A stretch of DNA of 64,000 bases from Prevotella vespertina (lineage in GTDB: Bacteria > Bacteroidota > Bacteroidia > Bacteroidales > Bacteroidaceae), in contig NZ_VVIQ01000002.1 of the NCBI RefSeq assembly GCF_009728485.1, positions 186,001-250,000 of the forward strand, in the 5' to 3' direction. Made by a program: the position numbers and the translations under genes. The notes beneath the pieces were generated by a model that had not been told where the DNA came from, ran no database searches, and saw only the letters and a list, made by a program, of their open reading frames with translations. The number at the start of each line of letters is the position of its first letter. Position 1 is the stretch's first letter. Positions 8,396 to 16,621 of the stretch are shown one piece after another.

Positions 8396-8575
8396 TTAAA
8401 TAAATTCATACATTGGCTTAAGACCATTTATAACACGCTTTGCATCAGCAATACTGGTAAACTCTTTCTCAAAATCATTATCAATGATTACAGACTCTTG
8501 TCCAAAACCATCAACTAATTTTGTGAGAATATGATTCTTGTAAGAAATCTCTTGAACTTTTTCTAACTTTTTCAT
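8396..8575 (-). CDS. Small phage protein, 59 aa
   Basis: The frame runs from the ATG at 8573-8575 (in AAAAGAGCAATG) to TAA at 8396-8398. It begins MKKLEKVQEISYKNHILTKL and ends KPMYEFI. It is the first gene after the promoter at 8617-8648. Not recognised. Confidence 0.5.
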   Translation of the reverse strand: MKKLEKVQEISYKNHILTKLVDGFGQESVIIDNDFEKEFTSIADAKRVINGLKPMYEFI

Positions 8576-8616
8576 TGCTCTTTTGTTTTAATTGTTATTG
8601 TTTTATTATTACATTG

Positions 8617-8648
8617 TAAAGGTAGTCATTTTATTTGATATTACCAAA
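8617..8648 (-). promoter_or_regulatory. Promoter for the leftward small-gene operon
   Basis: On the minus strand, TTTG (complement of 8645-8648) lies 20 bp before TACCTTTA (complement of 8617-8624), close to the Bacteroidetes consensus TTTG-N19/20-TAnnTTTG. The first downstream gene starts at 8575. The 27 bp at 8634-8660 occupy the same place as the operators of the other phage promoters but match them only weakly. Confidence 0.5.
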
Positions 8649-8672
8649 TATAACTACCTAAAAATCAAGTAG

Positions 8673-8846
8673 TTACATAATATTTAACTTTTGGATTCTC
8701 TTTTTTCTTAGCTTCCTCTCATTATCTACTTTGTATGACCAATTAAGTGCTGCGTTAAGAGCAGATTTACACAAATCCTTTTCTTCTTTGGTTTCGCAAT
8801 ACTGATTAGTTCTCACGAGGTCCATTACAAATAACAAATCCAACAT
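8673..8846 (-). CDS. Small phage protein, 57 aa
   Basis: The frame runs from the ATG at 8844-8846 to TAA at 8673-8675. The product begins MLDLLFVMDLVRTNQYCETK and ends with a basic stretch (ERKLRKKRIQKLNIM). It fills the gap between dnaB and the next promoter. Not recognised; support is the clean frame and position. Confidence 0.4.
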   Translation of the reverse strand: MLDLLFVMDLVRTNQYCETKEEKDLCKSALNAALNWSYKVDNERKLRKKRIQKLNIM

Positions 8847-8923
8847 GCCTATTATATATATTTAATCTAATTATATTTATATGAACTATTTAATTACTTC
8901 TATGATAGTCTTAATCTTTCTCA

Positions 8924-10291
8924 TCAGAACGGCATATTAGCCTCTACCTGCGATTTTTCATCTAATTCATAGAATTGAGTAAATCTGCCGTCGAACCCAA
9001 CAAGTGAAGTTCCTACACCAACACCACGCCCTTTTGCGAGTATTAATTTTGCTGTACCATGAGTATCTTGGTCGCTGAAATCTCCTTCATATCTGATATT
9101 GCTATTTGGGTACGCCTCTGGTCTGTCAATCAAAACAATATTATCGGCACTTTCCTCAATCTGTCCTGAACCACGAAGTTGCTTAATATCTGGGTGTTCC
9201 TTTCCTCTTGATAACTGAGATAAGAGTATTACAGCAATTTTACATTCCTTTGCAATATTCTTTGCCGCACGTGCCATATATGCTAAACTTGATTCTACGT
9301 TGTCTCCGACTTGTGAGTAAATCTGTAGATAGTCTATCACGGCTAATTTTATACCCTTTGTTCTTACAAGCGTCCTAATAGACCTTACAGTATTATCAAA
9401 CGAAACAGTTGCTCTTTCATCAATATAAATCGGCAACCCTTTTGTCTCTCCAATAGCCCTATCAAACTGTTGCAACTGAAAACTCTCAAGTTTGCAGTTA
9501 ACAATCACGCTTGATGAAATACCAGCTTTCCCGCTAATAGCTCGTGCAGCCAACTCAGATTTTCCCATTTCAAGAGAATAATAAGCCGTCGGTTCTCCCT
9601 CACCTGCTACTTTTGTAGCTATATTCATTGCTAAAGAGGATTTTCCAACTCCTGTAAATGCAGCAATAATTGTCAACGTAGTAGGGCGCAAAAGATAGTA
9701 AGCATCAAACAGCTTAAATCCTGTTGTTAGACTTTTCTTCTTTCCTTGAGCGTTGTCATTAACAATCTCAACCAACTCGTCGATAGAATCATCAAAGGAA
9801 TAAATGCCATTATCAGCAGTATCACTCTGCACGTCACTAAGAGAATTCATTGTGTTATTAACAACCTCATCGAAATCCTCCATAGGATCAAGAACTTTCT
9901 GCGAAGCTAATTGAAGCTGTACCCAAAGTATACGTTGTTTCCACATTCTGCGTATTCGCTGAATATCCTGTTCTAAGGTTTCAACACTTGTAAACTTAAC
10001 GATATTAAGGAAATCTAGTTCACTTAGCTTAAAGTTCAACTCATGAGTATTGGCATAATCAACAAGTGCCTTAACATCAGTTATTGTGTTTTGACTTATA
10101 ACGCCAGCTATACACTGATAAATAGATTGATTAATTTCTGTGTAAAACATTTCTGCATTTAACATATCGCTATACTCATTAAATTTCTCGTTATACCGCA
10201 TCAACGTAGCGAGTACAGCAATCTCTGTTTCAACACTATGTGGTTGAACCTGCTGTTCTCCGATAATCTTAATTTTTTCTTTTGATTTCAT
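8924..10291 (-). CDS. dnaB: Replicative DNA helicase, DnaB family
   Basis: This 455-aa protein has the DnaB layout: an N-terminal helical domain, a linker, and a RecA-like hexameric helicase core. Walker A is TGVGKSS (213-219), followed by YYSLEMGKSELAARA, Walker B LAVIDYLQIY and a late KGRGVG motif. It would unwind the phage fork 5'-3' and be loaded by the DnaC-like ATPase encoded two genes upstream. The start in TGAGCAATG fits the phage's usual initiation context. Together with the loader and initiator it makes a lambda O/P-plus-DnaB-like replication module. Confidence 0.95.
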   Translation of the reverse strand: MKSKEKIKIIGEQQVQPHSVETEIAVLATLMRYNEKFNEYSDMLNAEMFYTEINQSIYQCIAGVISQNTITDVKALVDYANTHELNFKLSELDFLNIVKFTSVETLEQDIQRIRRMWKQRILWVQLQLASQKVLDPMEDFDEVVNNTMNSLSDVQSDTADNGIYSFDDSIDELVEIVNDNAQGKKKSLTTGFKLFDAYYLLRPTTLTIIAAFTGVGKSSLAMNIATKVAGEGEPTAYYSLEMGKSELAARAISGKAGISSSVIVNCKLESFQLQQFDRAIGETKGLPIYIDERATVSFDNTVRSIRTLVRTKGIKLAVIDYLQIYSQVGDNVESSLAYMARAAKNIAKECKIAVILLSQLSRGKEHPDIKQLRGSGQIEESADNIVLIDRPEAYPNSNIRYEGDFSDQDTHGTAKLILAKGRGVGVGTSLVGFDGRFTQFYELDEKSQVEANMPF

Positions 10292-10402
10292 TGCTCATTT
10301 ATGTCTTTTATCTTAAAATTCGATTTTTACCATTTTTTAGCCCCGTAGTAGCTTTATTTCTTATTTTTGATATAACTATACTATTATAAATATATCAGTC
10401 TT

Positions 10403-10819
10403 TTAAACAACTTTGTTTTGTATTTTACGTTCACTAATAATAATATCTAAGAATTTTCCTACATAATCAGAAAATTTAACCTCAGTATATCTGCATCGTT
10501 TCCCATCAAATTCTCGTGCCATCCAAATATTCTCATTATAATTCACTTTCTTGACAAGAAAATAATAATCTCCAGCTAATCCTGCCATATAACCTGCAAG
10601 GGAAAGTAAATTCTTATCGAAGTTACAAAGATGATAGGGGGTAATTGTCTTATCACTTGTCTTCCTATACTCACAAATGACTGAATAAATCTTTGCGTTA
10701 CTTTCATCTGCGAACATGTCGGTTGTGATGCAATACCTACAATCAGCGAACCAATCAATCCCAAAAGTATTCAGAAGAGTTCCTATGATGATATTTTCAA
10801 TTTCCTGTCTCCGTGTCAT
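10403..10819 (-). CDS. Stand-alone DnaB N-domain-like protein
   Basis: Residues 6-50 (IENIIIGTLLN, then FADESNAKIYSVICEY) resemble the N-terminal helical domain of DnaB, with no helicase core after it in this 138-aa protein. It lies between the loader and dnaB and overlaps the loader gene by 4 bp. I infer a replisome protein that could compete with or bridge the DnaB N-terminal collar. The similarity is judged by eye. Confidence 0.5.
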   Translation of the reverse strand: MTRRQEIENIIIGTLLNTFGIDWFADCRYCITTDMFADESNAKIYSVICEYRKTSDKTITPYHLCNFDKNLLSLAGYMAGLAGDYYFLVKKVNYNENIWMAREFDGKRCRYTEVKFSDYVGKFLDIIISERKIQNKVV

Positions 10820-11385
10820 TTTCTAAAGCTTTCTCCTGTGAATAAAACTGGTCTAGTGAGATAACGAAGTCTATCAAGTGTACGTTCTCCATACTTCTCA
10901 CATATCTCGTCAAGAGTGAGGTTAGTTGTTAGAAGCAATAACTGCTGTCTTTTTTCTGCCAGGCTGATGACTTCTTCAAAAACGTTATGAGTTTCTCCGT
11001 AAATCTTACCAACGTCTTCTACTCCAAAGTCGTCTATGAGTATTGCGCAATCGCATTCTCTCAAAAGCTGTCGTTTGTCGTTTATCTCATAGCCATCAAA
11101 CTTAATCAAGTTCTTACGAAGATAGTATCTGAAAATATTAGGCATAATCTTTTCGCAGATAAGCGATTTACCACGTCCGCACTTTCCGTAACATAAAAGA
11201 CCTTTATGCTTGTTATCTGTGAGCCAGTCTGCAATATCGTCATACTCTTGCACCCATTGTGCATCTTCGCCAACAAAGAAATTCAAACCACGCTTTAATA
11301 CGTCTTTTGCATTTTCAAGGTCGATGTTGGTTATTTTCTTTTTCTCGATACCTGAAAATATTGATTGCTCTTTTATTACTTCCAT
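10816..11385 (-). CDS. DnaC-like helicase loader ATPase
   Basis: The 189-aa AAA+ ATPase has Walker A (GKCGRGKS, 67-74), Walker B (AILIDDFG, about 113-120), a sensor-1-type LLLTTNL and an arginine-rich RTLDRLRYL. These features are typical of DnaC/DnaI loaders of phages and mobile elements. It would deliver the phage DnaB to single-stranded DNA opened by the upstream initiator. It overlaps the initiator gene by 10 bp, indicating coupled expression. Confidence 0.85.
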   Translation of the reverse strand: MEVIKEQSIFSGIEKKKITNIDLENAKDVLKRGLNFFVGEDAQWVQEYDDIADWLTDNKHKGLLCYGKCGRGKSLICEKIMPNIFRYYLRKNLIKFDGYEINDKRQLLRECDCAILIDDFGVEDVGKIYGETHNVFEEVISLAEKRQQLLLLTTNLTLDEICEKYGERTLDRLRYLTRPVLFTGESFRK

Positions 11386-12293
11386 TGCTTTATTTTCTGA
11401 TTTAAATATTTATCATCCGTGTTGTTACGTAGGATAATTCCGATTTGCCCTTTACCTTTTCTAGCTTGCGCAACCAATTCGTTATATTTAGAACTTATAT
11501 TTGGAACAGATAAATTTGCAAGCATCCAATTATCTGTTATCTTATCAAGAAATACTTGTAGAGCATCTATCAAGTCTTTACCTGAAGTTGTCAACCCTCT
11601 ATGCTCTCGTGAAAACTTCAACTGATTAAGCAAACGTTTCATTTGAGCACCATCTGCTGCTTTCCAGTAATATTTTTCACCTGTCTTTTTCTCAAAGTAT
11701 GCTTCAAAGATATTTCGCCCTTGAGTTACGATTGTTGGCTCTTTCTTAGACTTAGTTTTCGTTTTTTCTTTTTTCACTTCTCCCAAGTCCAAAGCGCTTG
11801 CGCTTAACCCTCCGTTAGGAGAAATATTCTGATATTGGTAATCTAATATACTGGTATTATTATTCCCTTCCAAATTTGGAGGGGTTACCCTTTCATTTTT
11901 GGAGGGGTTGCCTTCCAAATTTGGAGGGGTGTCGTCATTTTTGGAGGGGTTGACACTGTGCCAATATTTAGAAAACGATTTCCCAAGACGATATAGCGAA
12001 ATCCTATTCTTGATAGATATTTCATCATCGCACTTTTCAATTAATCCTACACGTACAAGGTTTGAAATATGTCTCCTTATGCTGCTATCAGAGTTGCCAG
12101 ATAACATAGGTAATTCTTCTCTAATCTTAGAAAATGATATCCAAAAATAATCTTTTCCATGAATAACGTGCTTAGATAAAGCCCCTTCTAAAATAAAGTT
12201 TTTCATAAAACTGAAAACCGCCATATCGTCAAATGACAAATTCCAGCCATTTTCAATAACACTTCTCTGGTTTATGTTAATCGTATATTGCAT
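11376..12293 (-). CDS. Phage replication initiator / primosome protein with internal iterons
   Basis: This 305-aa protein has an N-terminal winged-helix-like region (FSFMKNFILEGA to LVRVGLIEK, about residues 29-105), a low-complexity middle and a basic helical C-terminus. The layout resembles phage O-type or DnaD-like initiators. It is first in the replication operon, before the loader and DnaB. The middle holds four copies of an 11-bp DNA repeat (11875-11950). As in lambda O, the origin may lie inside the initiator gene. No single family was recognised with certainty. Confidence 0.7.
   Translation of the reverse strand: MQYTININQRSVIENGWNLSFDDMAVFSFMKNFILEGALSKHVIHGKDYFWISFSKIREELPMLSGNSDSSIRRHISNLVRVGLIEKCDDEISIKNRISLYRLGKSFSKYWHSVNPSKNDDTPPNLEGNPSKNERVTPPNLEGNNNTSILDYQYQNISPNGGLSASALDLGEVKKEKTKTKSKKEPTIVTQGRNIFEAYFEKKTGEKYYWKAADGAQMKRLLNQLKFSREHRGLTTSGKDLIDALQVFLDKITDNWMLANLSVPNISSKYNELVAQARKGKGQIGIILRNNTDDKYLNQKIKQWK
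11875..11950. repeat. Four iterons; candidate phage replication origin
   Basis: TTTGGAGGGGT occurs at 11875, 11898, 11920 and 11940, with spacings of 23, 22 and 20 bp. Copies 1 and 3 are read as TPPNLEG and copies 2 and 4 as NPSKN, because the spacing shifts the frame. The DNA, not the peptide, is what is conserved. Direct repeats about two helical turns apart in an initiator gene are the usual form of an initiator-binding origin. Confidence 0.65.
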
Positions 12294-12430
12294 AATATAC
12301 TCCTAAAACATCAACGCCCTTAACTTTCAGTCCTAATGTCGCAAACGGACTTACTCATTAAGGGGTTGATTGTATATGTTCTTTTCATTTGGTTGCGACT
12401 CCAATAATAAAAATTTCTGTTATTCGCTTG

Positions 12431-12474
12431 TAAAGGTAGTAATTAATTTTATATTAACCTAAGATTAAACTAAC
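12431..12474 (-). promoter_or_regulatory. Promoter with operator for the replication operon
   Basis: The minus-strand -7 box TACCTTTA (12431-12438) is followed upstream, after 9 bp, by a 27-bp element at 12448-12474 containing TAACCTAAGATTAAACTAA. This is nearly the same as the element at 26668-26694. The arrangement matches the promoters at 20984-21027 and 26651-26694. The gap 12294-12498 holds this and no gene. Confidence 0.6.
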
Positions 12475-12498
12475 TAATTTCTTTTAGCTAACATTTTT

Positions 12499-12987
12499 TC
12501 AGATATTGACTCTTATTCCCTTTAGCGAACTAAGCCGTTTTACTTCTGCCGTATAGTGTTTTATCATTGCTTCAAGCTCAAAATCTGACCAGTGCTTTGC
12601 CTGATGCGCCTTAGCTGAAAGCAACTCAAATCGCTGCATACCAATCTTGCGTATTAAATTAGCTTGATAGGCTATTAGGTGGTCACTCGAAAATCTGTTA
12701 CAACCTCTACACTCGGCATGACAATCATCTTCGTCAAAACGAACAGACATATTTTTCCGGCTAAAGAAATGACCGCAATCTGCCTGCTCAAACGGCTTTA
12801 TCTGACCACACGAAATACATTTGAAGTACCCACTCGGCATAGCATCACGTAAACGGATATATGCAGAAAAAACTTTGTCAAGTTTCTTAGTAAGATTGGG
12901 TTTACTACGTGTAGATTTCTTTCTATGCGGTTTTTCTTCGCTGTGAGCGTCCTTTGTCTTCCTTTTGAAGTAGTATTTGTTCATCAT
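12499..12987 (-). CDS. ninG: NinG-like recombination protein
   Basis: The 162-aa protein matches phage NinG/Rap: a basic N-terminus, FKCISCGQIK with its CxxC, DCGHFFSRK, ECRGCNRF, and the late KHWSDFELEAMIKHY region. Lambda Rap is a structure-specific endonuclease acting on recombination intermediates. The Cys and His residues form the expected HNH-like zinc site. It overlaps the DUF4406 gene by 4 bp. Confidence 0.85.
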   Translation of the reverse strand: MMNKYYFKRKTKDAHSEEKPHRKKSTRSKPNLTKKLDKVFSAYIRLRDAMPSGYFKCISCGQIKPFEQADCGHFFSRKNMSVRFDEDDCHAECRGCNRFSSDHLIAYQANLIRKIGMQRFELLSAKAHQAKHWSDFELEAMIKHYTAEVKRLSSLKGIRVNI

Positions 12988-13340
12988 CGAAATATCGTCT
13001 TAAATCGCTTATTTTCGCCTAATTCTATTTCACTCATTTTGCTCTCGAAAATAACCTCGCATCCGATTGCAGTTGCAACCATAAACTCAGTGTAGCACCC
13101 TTGTGAATGGTTCCATTTATCCATCATGAAGATACAATCGCAATCAGTGAGTAACAGAATATCTCTCTTCATGTGTTGAGCTGTTGTTGCATTCAGAGGC
13201 AACCCATTCTCCATAGGGTTGACAACTTCGTAGCCTGCTGCTTCAAGCATTACTTGTGCAGCTTTGAAAGCCTTTTTTCTCTCCTCCATATCCTTACCAC
13301 TGATAGGACCAGACAGATAACATCTATTCTTTTTCTTCAT
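12984..13340 (-). CDS. DUF4406 protein, deoxyribosyltransferase-like
   Basis: The 118-aa protein begins with YLSGPISG and has VVNPMENG, LLLTDCDCIFMMDKW and a GCYTEFMVA segment. These are the pattern of DUF4406 / nucleoside 2-deoxyribosyltransferase-like proteins common in phages. It may take part in nucleotide metabolism alongside dUTPase. The catalytic role has not been shown for this subfamily. Confidence 0.75.
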   Translation of the reverse strand: MKKKNRCYLSGPISGKDMEERKKAFKAAQVMLEAAGYEVVNPMENGLPLNATTAQHMKRDILLLTDCDCIFMMDKWNHSQGCYTEFMVATAIGCEVIFESKMSEIELGENKRFKTIFR

Positions 13341-13581
13341 TTCTTTTTCTTTTTAGCATTTCAATTTCATCTTTCAAATAGAACATAGCTTTCTCCATAT
13401 CTTCTATTTGTTTATCTCTATCGTTCATACCTTTTTCGTGCTTTAATCCAGCACGCCAAATGTATTTGATTACATTACCGATATTAAAATCATAATGACG
13501 AACAATGTCTATGCACTCAATACCGCTTGGGTGTTGAGTATAGTGTGTCGGATGATTTACGCTACTTTCCTGTTGAGCCAT
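13324..13581 (-). CDS. DUF3310 protein
   Basis: I start this gene at the ATG at 13579-13581 (MAQQESSVNHPTHY). The protein shows the DUF3310 pattern: NHPTHY, GIECIDIVRHYDFNIGNVIKYIWRAGLK (about 19-46) and DMEKAMFYLKDEI. DUF3310 members are small phage proteins sometimes annotated as nucleotide kinases. It starts inside the end of the dUTPase gene, so the two are likely translationally coupled. Confidence 0.8.
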   Translation of the reverse strand: MAQQESSVNHPTHYTQHPSGIECIDIVRHYDFNIGNVIKYIWRAGLKHEKGMNDRDKQIEDMEKAMFYLKDEIEMLKRKRNEEKE

Positions 13582-13981
13582 ATCCGCCTGTTCCCCTTTC
13601 TGTTTTAGATAATTCTTCGACTTCTTCAAACTCTATCTGTGGGTATGGTAAAATAATCATTTGAGCAAAACGATCACCGACCTTGTAAAAATTGCCATCA
13701 AAAAGCGTCTTTAAGAACACTGCTGTTACTTCGCCACGATATCCACTATCTATTATTCCACACGAATTTGTTAACAATAAATCCTTACTTGCATTGCTGC
13801 TTCTTGGAACGATTAAACCGAAATATCCTTGTGGTATTTCAAAGGCAAACCCGCAATGATAAATAACTTTATCGCCTATCTCATCTATACTTGTAACTGT
13901 TAGGTCAAGCCCAGCATCACCATTTTTCGCATAGTGAGGAATAGATACGTTTTCTACTAATTTCTTAATCTTTACTTTCAT
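13562..13981 (-). CDS. dut: dUTP diphosphatase
   Basis: All five trimeric dUTPase motifs are present in 139 aa: DAGLDL (22-27), PRSS (about 60-63), NSCGIIDSGYRGEV, GDRFAQMIILP and the C-terminal RGTGGYGSTG. It hydrolyses dUTP to dUMP, keeping uracil out of phage DNA and feeding dTMP synthesis. It overlaps the zincin-like gene upstream by 4 bp. Confidence 0.95.
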   Translation of the reverse strand: MKVKIKKLVENVSIPHYAKNGDAGLDLTVTSIDEIGDKVIYHCGFAFEIPQGYFGLIVPRSSNASKDLLLTNSCGIIDSGYRGEVTAVFLKTLFDGNFYKVGDRFAQMIILPYPQIEFEEVEELSKTERGTGGYGSTGK

Positions 13982-14376
13982 ATTTTCTCATTTATATTAT
14001 CATAAACTTCTTTCTGTAAAACTTTCCAACAACACTTGGCAACCCACCCAACCATATATGCAGCATGCTCATCGTGTGTCAGACTGTATTCAATTCCCAA
14101 CTCATTGAAAATAGCATTTGTTGCATGCAGGCTTTCGTGTGCTATATTTTCGACAATATTGCTTCCACAGAGTTTGGAGCAGTCATAAAAGACTACCAAT
14201 ACTCCATATTTCCCTGTCTTCTTACTCGCTATACATGGATAAGTAGTAGCGTATGCGTCTTCTGATTTCTTAAAATCATAGCCTCCGTAAGTTGTAAATT
14301 TGTCTTTAACATCTTCCCAACTTGTTGCTATCCACAACTGTCTGCCGTATATTTCAATATCAAATTCTCTAATCAT
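13978..14376 (-). CDS. Putative HExxH (zincin-like) phage protein
   Basis: The 132-aa protein has IAHESLHA (HESLH, about residues 79-83), followed about 23 residues on by DEHAAYMVGW. This is the HExxH...E spacing of small metalloproteases. Whether it cuts anything is unknown. The neighbours are nucleotide metabolism and recombination genes. The motif is visible, the family is not named with confidence. Confidence 0.5.
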   Translation of the reverse strand: MIREFDIEIYGRQLWIATSWEDVKDKFTTYGGYDFKKSEDAYATTYPCIASKKTGKYGVLVVFYDCSKLCGSNIVENIAHESLHATNAIFNELGIEYSLTHDEHAAYMVGWVAKCCWKVLQKEVYDNINEKI

Positions 14377-14382
14377 TTACGT

Positions 14383-14712
14383 TTACTTATATGCTTTAAG
14401 TTCGTTATAATGTTTCTCACTCACAAGGAACACGCCTCTGCCATTAAAACGTAGCGCATAGTATTTTGCTTTACCGATATGGTAGCGTATGTTAATCGCA
14501 TCATCATAAAATCGGACATAATCCTCGATACTACAAAGCGTCATTGAATAGTCATACATCCTGCACTCTGCACGTCCGCCCCACTGCTCAAAGAAGTTGT
14601 ATATATCAATCTCGTCTGGAAGTTGAATCCTTTTAGCTGTTTCATACATATCACGTTCAATCTTTTGTGTAAAATGCGTAAAGTCACGCAGCATATCCAA
14701 AATATCACTCAT
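14383..14712 (-). CDS. Hypothetical phage protein, 109 aa
   Basis: No family is recognised. The helical N-terminus is followed by aromatic-rich segments (CRMYDYSMTL, KYYALRFNGRGVFLV). It lies between the SF2 helicase and the zincin-like gene with 1-6 bp spacing, so it is part of the same operon. Confidence 0.55.
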   Translation of the reverse strand: MSDILDMLRDFTHFTQKIERDMYETAKRIQLPDEIDIYNFFEQWGGRAECRMYDYSMTLCSIEDYVRFYDDAINIRYHIGKAKYYALRFNGRGVFLVSEKHYNELKAYK

Positions 14713-14713
14713 T

Positions 14714-15889
14714 CTAAAATATTCTATTAGTTAAAATTTTTCCATTACTTTTCACACACCAAAGTTGAGAGTTTGGCTTCTCAACATCTATCTTCAAATC
14801 AGAAACCTTGCCGAAACGCTTATAGTTACCTGCTAAGTCAATAACCCACCCATCTTTGTCTTTGAAAGGTCTGATACACCTACCAACAGCTTGATAATAC
14901 CATGCAAGCGATTTGGTCGGACGTGCTAAAATAACAGTGTCTAATGCAGGGAAGTCAAAACCGACAACCAAAACTCCAACATTCGCAACAACCTTTATTT
15001 TCCCACTTTTGAAATCATTTAGAAGTTTCTCTCTTTCTACTTTCGGAGTTGTACCTGTAACAATAGCAGCGGAAACTCCTTTTATCTTTAACTTCTCAAC
15101 AAGGTTCTCAGCTTCTTCGACAAAGCGAGTAAAAACTAATACTCCTTTGCGTGGAATACCATTCTTTGGTTTCAGAACTCGCAATGTTGTAGTTGTGAGC
15201 TTATCAAAAAAGCCGCTTCTTTCATATTCAAGTTTCAAAGACTTCTCATCATAATCGGCACCTGTTGAATTACTTATAACGTTCTCAATATTGATTGCAG
15301 TTAAATCGTAATACTTTAAGTTTGCCAAATACCCTTTTGCAAGTAAATCTGATGTTTGACAGACGTATAAAACCTCGCTAAAAATGCGTGGTCGTGTACG
15401 AGTGAGAAATTTCAGCATTGAGCCATTCATATACGAACTAAGACGATATGGTGTTGCTGTTAATCCTACGACCTGCCTATCTTGTGAATTGATGAATTTC
15501 TCATACATTCCACCTCTGCTATTAACAACATGAACCTCATCTATAAGCACATACTTGAAATGCTTGAAATCATTCATGTGATTCATTACGCTTCTGATAG
15601 TGGCAAAGGTGATTCTATTGATATCCTTACAACCGACAGAAGCAGAATAACAAGCGCAATCAAGTATTCCATAACTCTGTAGCTTTTCAAAGTTCTGTTG
15701 CAATATTTCCTTTGACGGGCAAAGCACAATCAGTGGAGAATTTAACCTTGAAGCTATATCAGCTATAATTAAAGACTTTCCACCACCAGTCGATACTATT
15801 ATTATCCCATTCGATTTCTTAGAACTTAAGAAAGATTTAACAGCTGCGTCTGATGCTTGTTTCTGATAATCTCGAAGTGTATATTTCAT
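14714..15889 (-). CDS. SF2 DEAD/DEAH-box helicase
   Basis: I chose the ATG at 15887-15889 (MKYTLRDYQKQ), which lies in AAGAGCAATG and leads straight into the Q-motif-like RDYQ. Walker A is STGGGKS (about 33-39), motif II is DEVH, motif III is GLTATP and motif VI is QAVGRCIRP. At 391 aa it is a compact UvsW/RecG-like phage helicase without accessory domains. It is likely to act on recombination or replication intermediates. An upstream in-frame ATG would add 14 residues. Confidence 0.85.
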   Translation of the reverse strand: MKYTLRDYQKQASDAAVKSFLSSKKSNGIIIVSTGGGKSLIIADIASRLNSPLIVLCPSKEILQQNFEKLQSYGILDCACYSASVGCKDINRITFATIRSVMNHMNDFKHFKYVLIDEVHVVNSRGGMYEKFINSQDRQVVGLTATPYRLSSYMNGSMLKFLTRTRPRIFSEVLYVCQTSDLLAKGYLANLKYYDLTAINIENVISNSTGADYDEKSLKLEYERSGFFDKLTTTTLRVLKPKNGIPRKGVLVFTRFVEEAENLVEKLKIKGVSAAIVTGTTPKVEREKLLNDFKSGKIKVVANVGVLVVGFDFPALDTVILARPTKSLAWYYQAVGRCIRPFKDKDGWVIDLAGNYKRFGKVSDLKIDVEKPNSQLWCVKSNGKILTNRIF

Positions 15890-15949
15890 TGCTCTTAGTG
15901 TGAAAAGAGAGGGGGTGTCTATTTCGTTCACCCCCTCAACTTGGTTTAC

Positions 15950-16600
15950 TTAATCCTCATCGCCAAATGGCAAATCATCATCTTCTTCCTGCGCTCCATT
16001 TTCGTTCATAGCAGGCTTTTCTACCTCTGGGAATTCAATCCCGAAAAGTTCTTTCATAGCTTCACGGTTTACATCCTCCTGTGACCATAACGTGTTGCGA
16101 TCCCAATCTGGTATCTTCTGTGTTTTAACGAGCTTCATTTCTCCATCTACCCATGAATAGAATAAGAAATAGCCGTTGAGCGCAATGCGAACTGTTTCAG
16201 TGGAAGACAACTTGATATCGGTCGTTCCCTCTTTTACTCTTGCTGCCAAATCAGCGATTTCTAGTAAAATAGAGTTGTACGCTTCCTCAGCATTCTTCTT
16301 CATTGCCTTGATAGCTTCAAGTGTTTCCTGCAACTCCTGTTTACGCTTAGGAACATCGTTCTCTTCTTTCAGACAATACTCTTCACGAATCATTGCAATT
16401 TCGTGAGCATCATACTGACGAGTAGCCAACTCTCCTTCTGGGAACAAACAATTGAATTTCTCACGAAATACTTTCAAAACTTCTTTTGAAGACTTGGCGC
16501 CTTTGCAAAGCACCATAACATCCTTAAATTCTTCTTTTGCTTTGTCGTCCAACACAAAGTCAATCTTTGCTGGGCGATACTCTTTTAAATCTGCGAGCAT
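15950..16600 (-). CDS. Phage protein with coiled coil and SSB-like acidic tail
   Basis: The 216-aa protein has a central heptad-like region (KRKQELQETLEAIKAMKK, then EEAYNSILLEI) and ends EEDDDLPFGDED. The DDDLPF tail resembles the C-terminal peptide of single-strand-binding proteins that recruits replication enzymes, here with four extra acidic residues. The same motif ends the protein at 17837-18283. Function unknown. Confidence 0.55.
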   Translation of the reverse strand: MLADLKEYRPAKIDFVLDDKAKEEFKDVMVLCKGAKSSKEVLKVFREKFNCLFPEGELATRQYDAHEIAMIREEYCLKEENDVPKRKQELQETLEAIKAMKKNAEEAYNSILLEIADLAARVKEGTTDIKLSSTETVRIALNGYFLFYSWVDGEMKLVKTQKIPDWDRNTLWSQEDVNREAMKELFGIEFPEVEKPAMNENGAQEEDDDLPFGDED

Positions 16601-16621
16601 AATTTTAATTCTAATTAAATT

